A DNA stretch of 64,000 nt from Microbacterium paraoxydans. GTDB lineage: Bacteria > Actinomycetota > Actinomycetes > Actinomycetales > Microbacteriaceae. The notes beneath the pieces are model-generated. The model did not search any database. It was not told the DNA's origin and saw only the letters and a program-made list of their open reading frames with translations. Below, piece by piece: positions 8,089 through 16,617 of this stretch (position 1 is the stretch's first letter; every line of letters begins with the position of its first letter). Both the position numbers and the translations under genes were made by a program. The DNA lies in contig NZ_CP064873.1 in the NCBI RefSeq assembly GCF_019056515.1, positions 3,100,001-3,164,000 on the forward strand, given 5' to 3'.

Positions 8089-8832
8089 TCAACGGCGACG
8101 GCGAGGGAGGGAGGAGAGGGAGGAGAGGCGGGAGTGGGCGGCGGGGACGGCGAAGAGGAGGACGATCGCGAGGACGATGCCGCGGACGATCCAGAGGCCG
8201 GGCTCCCAGATCACCTCGTAGTTCCCGGGGAGGCCGAGGAACGCGGCGATGATCGATCCCCACGACGCGCGGCCGCTGCTGTCGGTGTCGATCGAGAGTC
8301 CGCCCACGATGCTCAGCACGCCGAGGCTCAGCAGCACGATCGGCATGATGAGGGCGCCGGGCTTCGCCTCCCCGCGCGCGATCAGGCGGATCACCGTCAC
8401 GAGCGAGACGAGCGGGAACACGAAGAAGAACCAGACGAGGGCGCCGAGCAGCAGCCCCACGACGATGAAGACCGGCACCCAGAGGAGCATCCAGGGGCTT
8501 TCGTCGGCGATGAAGTAGTCGGGGTCGCGGAGGATCGCGACGACGAAGCCCGCCAGGGTCCCCAGCGGAAGCACCGCCAGCACCCACCAGAACACGGCCT
8601 TCGGCACGCGTTTCCGGTCCCCCAGCCGCGTCATCACGATCTGGATGATGACCGCGGCGGCGAGCGCCGGGAGGCCGAACATCGCGATGATGGGCCCGGC
8701 GCCGTCGTTCTCCCGCAGGTCGAGCACCGTGAGGATCATCCACGACACGGCGAGCGCCCCGAGCACGATGGCCGCGACCGGACGCACGGGCGAGGCTTCT
8801 CCCCGTGCGCCGGCTCCCCCCGGTGCCGTCAC
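8089..8832 (-). CDS. Hypothetical multi-pass membrane protein
   Basis: 247 aa with about six hydrophobic segments (for example VAAIVLGALAVSWMI, LLWVPVFIVVGLLLGALVW, IVRGIVLAIVLLFAV) and a basic C-terminal tail. I do not recognise a family. GTG 8832 lies one base after the glyS stop, so it is the second gene of a glyS operon. No catalytic motif is visible. Confidence 0.75.
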   Translation of the reverse strand: MTAPGGAGARGEASPVRPVAAIVLGALAVSWMILTVLDLRENDGAGPIIAMFGLPALAAAVIIQIVMTRLGDRKRVPKAVFWWVLAVLPLGTLAGFVVAILRDPDYFIADESPWMLLWVPVFIVVGLLLGALVWFFFVFPLVSLVTVIRLIARGEAKPGALIMPIVLLSLGVLSIVGGLSIDTDSSGRASWGSIIAAFLGLPGNYEVIWEPGLWIVRGIVLAIVLLFAVPAAHSRLSSLSSLPRRRR

Positions 8833-8833
8833 G

Positions 8834-10219
8834 TCAGGCGCCGCGGAGGCGCTCCGCCAGGTAGGCGTGCAGCTCGTCGATGGGGACGCGCTCCTGCGCC
8901 ATCGTGTCGCGGTCGCGCACGGTCACGGCACGGTCGTCGAGCGAGTCGAAGTCGACCGTGACGCAGAACGGCGTGCCGATCTCGTCCTGGCGGCGGTAGC
9001 GACGACCGATCGCACCGGCGTCGTCGAAGTCGACGGCCCACGAACCGCGGAGTGCGTCGGCCACCTCGCGGGCGAGCGGCGACAGGTTCTCGTTGCGCGA
9101 CAGCGGGAGCACGGCCGCCTTGACCGGGGCCAGGCGCGGGTCGAGCTTGAGCACGGTGCGGGTGTCGGTGCCGCCCTTGGCGTTGGGCACCTGCTCCTCG
9201 ACGTACGCGTCGACGAGGAAGGCCATCATCGCGCGGGTGAGTCCGAACGACGGCTCGATCACGTACGGCGTGTAGCGCTCGCCCGTGGCCTGGTCGAAGT
9301 ACGTCAGGCTCTGGCCGGAGGCCTCGCTGTGGCTGGAGAGGTCGTAGTCGGTGCGGTTGGCGACGCCCATGAGCTCGCCCCACTCCTTGCCCGCGAAGCC
9401 GAAGCGGTACTCGACGTCGATGGTGCCGGCCGAGTAGTGCGCGCGGTCCTCCTCCGGCACGTCGAACTGACGCATGTTCTCCGGGTCGATGCCGAGGTCG
9501 ATGAACCAGTTCCAGCACGCCTCGACCCAGTGGTCGAACCACTGCGGCGCCTCGGCGGGCGGCGTGAAGAACTCGATCTCCATCTGCTCGAACTCGCGGG
9601 TGCGGAAGATGAAGTTGCCGGGGGTGATCTCGTTGCGGAACGCCTTGCCGACCTGGCCGATGCCGAACGGCGGCTTCTTGCGGCTCGCGGTGAGCACGTT
9701 CGAGAAGTTCACGAAGATGCCCTGTGCGGTCTCGGGGCGCAGGTAGTAGAGGCCGGACTCGTCGTCGACGACGCCGAGGTAGGTCTTCACCAGACCGGAG
9801 AAGGCCTTCGGCTCGGTGTACTGCCCCTTGGTGCCGCAGTTCGGGCAGGGGATGTCGGCGAGACCGTTCTCGGCCTTGCGACCCTTGCGCGCCTCGAAGT
9901 CCTCGATGAGGTTGTCGGCACGGAAGCGCTTGTGGCACTGCAGGCACTCGACGAGCGGGTCGGTGAAGGTCGCGACGTGGCCCGAGGCCTCCCACACGCG
10001 CTTCGGCAGGATGATGCTGGAGTCGAGACCGACCATGTCGCCGCGGCCGCGCACGAAGGTCTGCCACCACTGCCGCCGGATGTTCTCCTTCAGCTCGGTG
10101 CCGAGGGGTCCGTAGTCCCAGGCCGACCGGGAACCGCCGTAGATCTCACCCGCCTGGAACACGAAACCGCGGTGGCGGGCGAGGGCGATGACCTTATCGA
10201 GGCGGGACTGTTCGGCCAC
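8834..10219 (-). CDS. glyS: Glycine--tRNA ligase, dimeric single-chain type
   Basis: Charges tRNA-Gly. 461 aa, the normal length of the class II alpha2 enzyme. [21 protein letters not shown] near the start and [21 protein letters not shown] are typical family motifs; CLQC and CPNC form a zinc-type pair within the insertion, and [10 protein letters not shown] is motif 3. GTG 10219 follows GGAG by five bases. The promoter TAGAAT (minus strand, 10271-10276) gives a leader of about 45 nt with a hairpin at its 5' end. Confidence 0.95.
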   Translation of the reverse strand: MAEQSRLDKVIALARHRGFVFQAGEIYGGSRSAWDYGPLGTELKENIRRQWWQTFVRGRGDMVGLDSSIILPKRVWEASGHVATFTDPLVECLQCHKRFRADNLIEDFEARKGRKAENGLADIPCPNCGTKGQYTEPKAFSGLVKTYLGVVDDESGLYYLRPETAQGIFVNFSNVLTASRKKPPFGIGQVGKAFRNEITPGNFIFRTREFEQMEIEFFTPPAEAPQWFDHWVEACWNWFIDLGIDPENMRQFDVPEEDRAHYSAGTIDVEYRFGFAGKEWGELMGVANRTDYDLSSHSEASGQSLTYFDQATGERYTPYVIEPSFGLTRAMMAFLVDAYVEEQVPNAKGGTDTRTVLKLDPRLAPVKAAVLPLSRNENLSPLAREVADALRGSWAVDFDDAGAIGRRYRRQDEIGTPFCVTVDFDSLDDRAVTVRDRDTMAQERVPIDELHAYLAERLRGA

Positions 10220-10248
10220 GGTGGCTCCAATGGTCGGATGCGGAGAAT

Positions 10249-10276
10249 GCCCGTGAGCACGGGCACCCCCATTCTA
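10249..10276 (-). promoter_or_regulatory. glyS -10 box and 5'-terminal hairpin
   Basis: On the minus strand TAGAAT (10271-10276) is a -10 box. Just after the predicted transcription start lies a hairpin GCCCGT-GCTC-ACGGGC (10249-10264). It is much too small to be a T-box and may simply stabilise the mRNA. Confidence 0.45.
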
Positions 10277-10335
10277 TCCGGGGCGGGAGCGCAACCCCTG
10301 GCTGCGGGACCCGCGGGAGGAGTACCGTCCCACGC

Positions 10336-11805
10336 ATGAGCACCACCGCGCAGCCGCCCGCCTCCCGCGACGAGGACACCCGCTTCTTCGGACAGCCGTG
10401 GTCGCTCGTGCACATCTTCGGCGTGGAGATGTGGGAGCGCTTCAGCTTCTACGGCATGCAGGGCATCCTGCTCATCTACCTGTACTTCTCGGTGGCCGAT
10501 GGCGGTCTCGGCCTTCCGGAGGCGGTGGCGGGCGGGATCGTCGGCGCGTACGGCGGCTCGGTGTACCTGTCCACCATCCTCGGGGCCTGGCTCGCCGATC
10601 GGCTGTTCGGCTCCGAGCGGGTGCTGTTCGTCAGCGCCATCGTCATCGTCTCGGGCCACCTCGCCCTCGCCCTCCTGCCGGGATTCGTCGGCGTGGGGGT
10701 CGGACTCGTGCTCGTGGCCCTCGGCTCGGGAGGCCTGAAGGCGAACGCGACGTCGGTCGTGGGGACGCTGTACCGTCCGGACGACGTGCGGCGCGACGCC
10801 GGGTTCTCGCTGTTCTACCTCGGCATCAACCTGGGCGCGTTCCTCGGTCCGATCCTCACCGGGCTGCTGCAGTCGACCCTGGGCTTCCACTGGGGATTCG
10901 GCCTCGCCGCCCTCGGCATGACCCTGGGTCTCGTGCAGTACTCGTTCGGCCGCCGCGGCCTGCCCGCCTCCGCGCGCGCGGTGCCGAACCCGCTCCCCCG
11001 CTCGCGCTATCCGCTGGTCGCCGGCATCGCCGTCGGCGCGGTCGTCGTCATCGCGGTGCTCGTGCTGACCGGGGTCATCCAGGCCGACAACCTCGCCACC
11101 ATCGTGATCGTGGTCACGGTGGTCGCCGCCGTCGCCTACTTCGCGGTGATCCTCGGCAGTCGCCGTATCGACGCCACCGAGCGCTCGCGTGTCTGGGGCT
11201 TCCTGCCGCTGTTCCTCACCAGCGTCGCGTTCTGGTCGCTGTACCAGCAGCAGTTCACGGTGCTGACGATCTACTCCGACAAGCGCCTCGACCGCGACCT
11301 GTTCGGGTGGGAGATGCCGGTGTCGTGGGTGCAGTCGATCAACCCGGTGTTCATCATCATCCTGTCCGGGGTCTTCGCGGCCATCTGGACGAAGCTGGGG
11401 ACGCGTCAGCCGTCGACCCCCGTCAAGTTCGGGCTGGCCGCGATCATCATGGGCTCCGCGTTCCTGCTGTTCCTGCCGTTCTCCGGCGGCGGTGCGAACT
11501 CGACGCCGCTGCTCGCGATCGTCGGCATCCTCTTCGTGTTCACGGTCGCCGAGCTGTTGCTCTCGCCCGTGGGGCTGTCGGTGACGACGAAGCTCGCCCC
11601 GGCCGTGTTCCACACGCAGATGGTCGCGCTGTTCTTCCTGTCGATCGCCCTCGGCACCGCCATCTCGGGCGAGCTCGTGAAGTTCTACGATCCGGAGAAC
11701 GAGGTGCCGTACTTCTCGATCCTCGGCGGCATCGCGATCCTCGTCGGCATCGGACTGCTGCTGAGCGTGAAGCCGGTGCTGCGGCTCATGCGGGGCGTGC
11801 GGTGA
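10336..11805 (+). CDS. Proton-dependent oligopeptide transporter, POT/PTR family
   Basis: 489-aa inner-membrane symporter that imports di- and tripeptides with protons. The family motif EMWERFSFYGMQGIL is near residue 34, followed by FYLGINLGAFLGP; there are about 12-14 membrane segments. ATG 10336 lies seven bases after TACCGT (10323-10328), the leaderless pattern. It stands alone between the divergent glyS and the convergent GNAT gene. Confidence 0.92.
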   Translation: MSTTAQPPASRDEDTRFFGQPWSLVHIFGVEMWERFSFYGMQGILLIYLYFSVADGGLGLPEAVAGGIVGAYGGSVYLSTILGAWLADRLFGSERVLFVSAIVIVSGHLALALLPGFVGVGVGLVLVALGSGGLKANATSVVGTLYRPDDVRRDAGFSLFYLGINLGAFLGPILTGLLQSTLGFHWGFGLAALGMTLGLVQYSFGRRGLPASARAVPNPLPRSRYPLVAGIAVGAVVVIAVLVLTGVIQADNLATIVIVVTVVAAVAYFAVILGSRRIDATERSRVWGFLPLFLTSVAFWSLYQQQFTVLTIYSDKRLDRDLFGWEMPVSWVQSINPVFIIILSGVFAAIWTKLGTRQPSTPVKFGLAAIIMGSAFLLFLPFSGGGANSTPLLAIVGILFVFTVAELLLSPVGLSVTTKLAPAVFHTQMVALFFLSIALGTAISGELVKFYDPENEVPYFSILGGIAILVGIGLLLSVKPVLRLMRGVR

Positions 11806-11817
11806 CGGCCCCGGCGA

Positions 11818-12507
11818 TCACGCGGTGAAGAGGTAGCCCCGGCCGGTCTCGAAGCCCGCGATGTGGAGGCCGCTGCCGAGCAGCCCCTCCATCTGCGCGC
11901 GCAGCCGCAGCCGCCACTCGTGCGCGGCCGCCGGGTCGGACTCCCGCATGCCCTCGATGTCGTCCGGGATCTCCAGCGTCTCGACGACGGCGTCCTCCGC
12001 CGGGGGCTTGGCGATGTCCGCGAGCGCCCACTCGACGTCGAGGCGGTCGCTCTCGTCGCCCGCGTCGCCGCCGCCGAAGATGCCGTACCGGTTCACCGAG
12101 TAGCCCGTGGCGCGCGCGCCGAGGACGGTGAGGAAGAAGTGCGCGTTCCGGGCGACCAGCGGGTCGAAGGTCCAGGTGATGCGGCCGACGTCGCGGGAGA
12201 ACGCCCACTGCCGCTGGTGCTCCTTGAGCTCACGGCCCCATCCGCGCCCCCGGTACTCGGGCAGCAGAGCCGTGATGTGCGAGTGCATGGCGCGACGGGC
12301 CGGTTCGCCGAAGAAGGCGATCGAGGCGCCGACCATGCGCTCCTCGTCGCCCTCGCCGTCGAAGAAGCCGACGACGTAGTTGCCCGACTGCTGCAGGGCA
12401 CGGAGGGTCCCGGCGTCCACCACGCGCTGCGGGCCCCGGATGGAGTCGAGCAGGCTCTGGGCGTCGAGGATGAGTTCAACGGTGTCGAGATCGCGGATGG
12501 TTCGCAC
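11818..12507 (-). CDS. GNAT-superfamily acetyltransferase-like protein (COG3375 type)
   Basis: 229 aa. The acetyl-CoA loop is LLPEYRGRGWGRELKEHQR (about residues 81-99), and TWTFDPLVARNAHFF is the conserved segment of the COG3375 predicted acetyltransferases. Substrate unknown. GTG 12507 lies six bases after CAGACT on the minus strand, again the leaderless arrangement. It converges on the peptide transporter with a 12-bp gap. Confidence 0.83.
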   Translation of the reverse strand: MRTIRDLDTVELILDAQSLLDSIRGPQRVVDAGTLRALQQSGNYVVGFFDGEGDEERMVGASIAFFGEPARRAMHSHITALLPEYRGRGWGRELKEHQRQWAFSRDVGRITWTFDPLVARNAHFFLTVLGARATGYSVNRYGIFGGGDAGDESDRLDVEWALADIAKPPAEDAVVETLEIPDDIEGMRESDPAAAHEWRLRLRAQMEGLLGSGLHIAGFETGRGYLFTA

Positions 12508-12555
12508 GATCCCAGTCTGCCCCTCCTCCGCCCGTTCGCGGAAACCGACTCCGGC

Positions 12556-13194
12556 TCACCGGTACGGGAAGGCCTCGCCCCCACCCGCGGCGAGCGCCTC
12601 CGCGACGATGCGGAGGTGTTCCTCGGCCATGTCCGCCGGCAGCGGCGGCAGGATCCCGTCCCAGAACGCGAGCACCGCGCCGCGGCCCTGCATCATCCCG
12701 GCCGGACGACCCAGCGCCCACATGTGCATGTGCGCGGAGCCGTCGTTCCAGCGCCCGAAGTGACAGCGGGCGACGCCGGGGATGCTCTTCACCGCCTCGG
12801 ACACGCGCTGCATCAGCGGCCCGAGGGCGGCGAGCACGTCCTGCGGCGCGTTCTCCAGGAGCCAGTGCTCGCGCGGTGCGACGCCGCCGATGAAGGGCAG
12901 ACCGCCGACGTCCCACCCGGCGCGCACCTGCCAGAGGTCGTCGTGCCAGATGGTGTGCACGCTCGGACCGCAGTGGCCGCACGCGGCCGGATCGTGCTCG
13001 CCGGCGCGGGACTTCTCCGGCACGAGCATCGGCTCGAGCGGCCGCATCGTGACGCTCTCGAACGCCCAGGGCAGCCCGTCCGCGAGCACCGAGGCGTCGA
13101 GCACCCCGCCGATCGGGAGCCGGCGGTGGTACGCGGAGTCGGCGGGGTGCTGCGCGGGCGCGGAGTCGTCGGTCATCCGGCCATGCAACCACAT
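12556..13194 (-). CDS. HIT-like superfamily protein
   Basis: 212 aa. The C-terminal half carries HMHMW (within FGRWNDGSAHMHMWALG), which resembles the histidine-triad HxHxH motif of nucleotide hydrolases/transferases, though the third histidine is not evident. CGHCGPSVHTIWHDD looks like a metal-binding site. ATG 13194 is chosen because GGAGGGGAGG precedes it; the alternative ATG 13176 has no ribosome site. The substrate is unknown and the family assignment is tentative. Confidence 0.65.
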   Translation of the reverse strand: MWLHGRMTDDSAPAQHPADSAYHRRLPIGGVLDASVLADGLPWAFESVTMRPLEPMLVPEKSRAGEHDPAACGHCGPSVHTIWHDDLWQVRAGWDVGGLPFIGGVAPREHWLLENAPQDVLAALGPLMQRVSEAVKSIPGVARCHFGRWNDGSAHMHMWALGRPAGMMQGRGAVLAFWDGILPPLPADMAEEHLRIVAEALAAGGGEAFPYR

Positions 13195-13232
13195 CGGCCC
13201 CTCCCCTCCGGGAACGCCGATAGCCTGAGCCG

Positions 13233-14672
13233 GTGGGTGCGAACGACGACAGAGCCAGGAAACGCCTCTCCCGTACCCCTCCGCGGTGGGCGATCATCGC
13301 GGTGCTGGCGTTCGCGGGCCTGTGCTCCTCGTTCATGTTCACCCTCGTCGTGCCGCTGCAGGCCGAGCTGCCGCAGCTGCTGAACTCCTCGCGCGAGGAC
13401 ACCACCTGGGTGGTGACGATCACCCTGCTCGTGGCCGCCGTCGCGACCCCGATCTCCGGCCGTCTCGGCGACATGTACGGCAAACGCCGGGTGGTCATCG
13501 CGCTCCTCGCGATCCTCATCGTGGGATCGGTCATCGCCGCGCTCTCCGGATCGATCGTCGGCGTCATCATCGGCCGCGCCCTCCAGGGGGCCGTGACCGG
13601 CGTCGTGCCCCTCGGCATCGCCATCATGCGCGACGTGCTGCCGCCCGAACGCCTCGGCACCGCGGTGGCCCTGATGAGCGCCACCATGGGCGTCGGCGGG
13701 GCGATCGGCATGCCCGTCGCCGCGCTGCTCGCCGAGAACGCCGACTGGCACATGCTGTTCTGGCTCGCCGCCGCCCTCGGAGTCCTCGGGCTGCTCCTCG
13801 TGCTCGCCGTGGTGCCGGAGGACGTGCTCCGCTCCCCCGGGCGCCTCGACGTGCTCGGGGCCATCGGACTCGCCATCGGCCTCACCGGTCTGCTGCTGTT
13901 CGTGTCGCGCGGCGCCGAGTGGGGCTGGACGGCGCCGCTCACCCTCGTCTGCGTGATCGGCGGCGTGGCGGTGCTGCTGCTGTGGGGCTGGTACCAGCTG
14001 CGCACGGACGATCCGCTGCTCGACCTCCGGGTCGCGGCCCGGCCCGCCGTGCTCTTCACGAACATCGCCGCGATCGGCATGGGCTTCGCCCTGTTCGCCT
14101 CGAATGTCACGTTCCCGCAGCTGCTGGAGATGCCGGCGGTGGGCGGTGCCGGCTTCGGGCTCGACATGGTGGCCGCGTCGCTCGTGATCATGCCGGCGGG
14201 TCTGGTCATGATGGTGATCTCGCCGCTGTCCGGGTGGCTGGAGCGCACCGTGGGGCCGCGCCCGCTCTTCACCGTCGGGGCCATCGCGATCGTGCTCGCC
14301 TACGTCTTCGTGCTGCTGTGGTCGACCGAGGTGTGGCACATCTTCGTCGCCAACATCTTCATCGGCGTCGGCATCGGGTTCACCTTCGCCGCGATGCCCA
14401 TGATCATCATGCGCTCCGTGCCCGCGAACGAGACCGGGGCGTCGAACGGCCTCAACGCGCTGTTCCGCTCCGTGGGCACCTCGACGGCCTCGGCCGTGAT
14501 GGGCGGGGTGCTCGCGGCGATGAGCGTGGACGTCGGCGGGGTGGCCGTGCCGACGCGGGCCGCGTTCGAGGTCTGCTTCTGGCTCGCGATCGCCGCCGGC
14601 ATCGTGGCCGTGGTCCTGTCGCTGTTCATCCCGCGACGGCGCGCCGAGGAGCCGCACCCCTCCCTGCGCTGA
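13233..14672 (+). CDS. MFS transporter, DHA2 (EmrB/QacA) drug-exporter family
   Basis: 479-aa proton antiporter with about 14 hydrophobic segments. PISGRLGDMYGKRRV is MFS motif A (about residues 73-87), and GRALQGAVTGVVPLGIAIMRD is a conserved DHA2 segment. GTG 13233 follows TAGCCT by six bases with no ribosome site, so the mRNA is probably leaderless. No regulator is adjacent, and the substrate is unknown. Confidence 0.9.
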   Translation: MGANDDRARKRLSRTPPRWAIIAVLAFAGLCSSFMFTLVVPLQAELPQLLNSSREDTTWVVTITLLVAAVATPISGRLGDMYGKRRVVIALLAILIVGSVIAALSGSIVGVIIGRALQGAVTGVVPLGIAIMRDVLPPERLGTAVALMSATMGVGGAIGMPVAALLAENADWHMLFWLAAALGVLGLLLVLAVVPEDVLRSPGRLDVLGAIGLAIGLTGLLLFVSRGAEWGWTAPLTLVCVIGGVAVLLLWGWYQLRTDDPLLDLRVAARPAVLFTNIAAIGMGFALFASNVTFPQLLEMPAVGGAGFGLDMVAASLVIMPAGLVMMVISPLSGWLERTVGPRPLFTVGAIAIVLAYVFVLLWSTEVWHIFVANIFIGVGIGFTFAAMPMIIMRSVPANETGASNGLNALFRSVGTSTASAVMGGVLAAMSVDVGGVAVPTRAAFEVCFWLAIAAGIVAVVLSLFIPRRRAEEPHPSLR

Positions 14673-14700
14673 CCCGTTCGGCGGTCGTGGATTCGCATCG

Positions 14701-14759
14701 AGGTCGCAGAGATTCCCGCAGAACGTGCGACCTACGGCGGATCTGCGACCTGCGGCGGA
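14701..14759. terminator. Inverted/direct repeat between convergent genes
   Basis: AGGTCGCAGA (14701-14710) and TCTGCGACCT (14742-14751) are perfect inverted repeats. A 16-mer, TGCGACCTNCGGCGGA, occurs twice at an 18-bp step (14726-14741, 14744-14759). Its position between convergent genes suggests a bidirectional terminator. There is no T-run. Confidence 0.45.
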
Positions 14760-14762
14760 GGG

Positions 14763-15161
14763 TCAGCGGGAGATCGTGCGCGGATCCGGGTCGTCGGCAC
14801 GCGGTGGCCGCAGCCGGGCGGGAAGCGGCCACGGCAGGGTGAACTGCGCGGTCGCGGGACGGGTCATGTCCCCGAAGTCGTCGACCTTCACGACGATGCG
14901 CCCCGGCGTGCCCTCTTCGTCCGGCGTCACCTCGAGGATGCGCACCCGCAGCGGGCGGTCACCCTCCCCCTCGAGCATCCACGGATCGGCGAGCCAGGCG
15001 ATGCCGTGGTCCTCCAGCGCGGCCTCCGCGTCGAGCCACTCGCCCGGGCCGAAGACCCTGCGCCCGAGGACATCGACGGCGATCCAGTCCTCGCCCTCCG
15101 GATGGATCCAGCCGAGCAGCTCGCCGTCGTCGCGGCGGTGCGGGGTCCAGGCATGAGGCAT
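14763..15161 (-). CDS. Hypothetical protein, 132 aa
   Basis: Soluble acidic protein with no family that I recognise. It begins HAWTPHRRDDGELLGWIHPEGEDWIAVD and ends with a basic Pro/Arg tail. ATG 15161 lies six bases after TAGCAT (minus strand, 15168-15173), a leaderless promoter that supports both the gene and its start. The upstream DNA is a tandem-repeat region. Confidence 0.72.
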   Translation of the reverse strand: MPHAWTPHRRDDGELLGWIHPEGEDWIAVDVLGRRVFGPGEWLDAEAALEDHGIAWLADPWMLEGEGDRPLRVRILEVTPDEEGTPGRIVVKVDDFGDMTRPATAQFTLPWPLPARLRPPRADDPDPRTISR

Positions 15162-15183
15162 GCCCCGATGCTAGCCCGTACGT

Positions 15184-15255
15184 CGCACGATCAGGCGCTC
15201 GCGCGACATCAGGCGAGCGCTCGACAGCAGGCGAACGCGCGACATCACGCCGGGT
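15184..15255. repeat. 18-bp tandem repeat, four units
   Basis: Units carrying CGACATCAGGCGAGCG-like sequence repeat every 18 bp; the CAGGCG core falls at 15192, 15210 and 15228, and a CACGCC variant at 15246. It lies upstream of the gene starting at 15161. Confidence 0.7.
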
Positions 15256-15267
15256 GCGCACCCGTCG

Positions 15268-15540
15268 CCTGACGCCATGCGGGTGCCTGCGCTCGCGTGC
15301 GAGATCCAGGCGACGTGGGAACAGGAGAACACGCGAGGTCAGGCGACCGCAGGAGGTCAGGCTCATTGCCACCCTGGACGCCTGACGCCACGCGGATGCC
15401 TGCGTTCGCGCGCGGGATTCCGGGGACGTGGGAACAGGAGCACACGCGAGGTCAGGCGACCGCGGGAGGTCAGGCTCATTGCCACCCTGGACGCCTGATG
15501 CCACGCGGAGGCCTGCGTTCACGCGCGAGGTCAGGCGGGG
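15268..15540. repeat. 113-bp tandem repeat, two full units and a remnant
   Basis: Unit 1 is 15268-15380, unit 2 is 15381-15493, and a partial third starts at 15494. The period is exactly 113 bp and identity is roughly 90 percent by eye. Each unit begins CCTGANGCCA and ends CATTGCCACCCTGGACG. TCAGGCG and its complement CGCCTGA recur through this and the 18-bp array. No gene is apparent in 15162-15540. Confidence 0.8.
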
Positions 15541-16506
15541 TCAGTGCGTGTACTCCATGAGCTCGACGCCGAGCACGCGGAAGGCGTCGTGCGCGCGGAG
15601 ACGGTGGCTGATCGACAGGTCGTCGAAGCACACGATCATCGAGTAGGCGACACCGGCCCGCGGCCCCGCGAGCACCCCCGCCTCAGCGCGCACTCCCCGG
15701 TCGCGGCCGGTCTTGTTCACGAACAGCAGGCCGTGCGCGTCGTGCTCGTGTGCGAAGGGGTCGAGCCCGGTCGAGGCGGCCACGAGACTGAGGTCCTGGT
15801 TGAGGCTGAGCCACTCCGACACCTGGGCGCTGACGGCGGCATCCACGACCTGGGAGTTCACGAGCGCGGAGAACAGTCCGGCCAGCTCGCGCGCCGACCC
15901 CACCGCGACCTGCGGGGCGTCGTCCGGACCGCGGCGGTCGCGGAACCGGTCGAGCAGGGCGGTGCGACGCAGCCCCAGCCCCTCGATGCGCTCCCGCACC
16001 CGGTCGTGCCCCACCTTCTCCAGCAGGATGTTCACGGCGATCGGATCGCCGGCCGTCGCGGCGAGCACAGCGAGGTCTTCCAGCGGCAGCGCCGGGGCCC
16101 GCAGGTGCCGCCACAGCCCGGAGCTCTCCACGGCCTCGACGCTCGTGCGCTCCACGATCTCGAGCGGGTCGAGGGCGCCGGACTCGAACGCCGCCGCCAC
16201 CTCGATGAGCAGCGGGACCACCCCGAGGCCCGCGACGGGCATGGTCACGTGGTCGTCTCCCGCCAGCACGTGCACATGGGAGTCGAGGTCGACCACGTGC
16301 ACCGACACCTGCGCCCCGGAGTTCGCGAGGCCTTCGAGGGCCTTCAGCGTCGACGTGAACGACCGCCGGCCGACGGCCACGCGGCGCGGCAGCCGACGGG
16401 CTCCCGGCCGCTGCGAACGGCGACCGCTGGACGACTCGGGCGCGCTCCCGGACGCTCCGGGAGCCGAGGGGTTCCGGAACGCGTCACCAGGGTCGGTCGC
16501 ACCCAC
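15541..16506 (-). CDS. Beta-lactamase-fold (class A-like) protein, catalytic motifs degenerate
   Basis: 321 aa. The fold is recognisable from the C-terminal VNKTGRDRGVRAEAGVL (KTG box) and the helix AVNILLEKVGHDRVRERIEGLGL. The SxxK site normally in ..TASTIKVP.. reads VAGLGVVP, and the SDN-type site reads GDP, so the nucleophilic Ser/Lys and SDN appear to be lost. Hydrolysis is therefore unlikely, and a binding role is possible. GTG 16506 is chosen because GAAGGA precedes it by six bases; ATG 16542 has none. The first 60 residues are Pro/Ser/Arg-rich, and no signal peptide is visible. Confidence 0.72.
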   Translation of the reverse strand: MGATDPGDAFRNPSAPGASGSAPESSSGRRSQRPGARRLPRRVAVGRRSFTSTLKALEGLANSGAQVSVHVVDLDSHVHVLAGDDHVTMPVAGLGVVPLLIEVAAAFESGALDPLEIVERTSVEAVESSGLWRHLRAPALPLEDLAVLAATAGDPIAVNILLEKVGHDRVRERIEGLGLRRTALLDRFRDRRGPDDAPQVAVGSARELAGLFSALVNSQVVDAAVSAQVSEWLSLNQDLSLVAASTGLDPFAHEHDAHGLLFVNKTGRDRGVRAEAGVLAGPRAGVAYSMIVCFDDLSISHRLRAHDAFRVLGVELMEYTH

Positions 16507-16617
16507 GCGTGGTCCTTCAGGAGGGGGAGGGATACTGCACATCCGGGAAGGGGCGCCCGGCGGCAGGGCTATCGTAACCCCACCGCCGGAGCGTGCCTCA
16601 CAGAGTCCGGAGGTTCG

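Noticed and set aside
10220..10335. T-box riboswitch before glyS
   Set aside because: The leader is only about 45 nt and lacks specifier and antiterminator elements; only one small hairpin is present.
15184..15540. CRISPR array
   Set aside because: Repeats are contiguous (18 and 113 bp) without unique spacers, and no cas genes are present.
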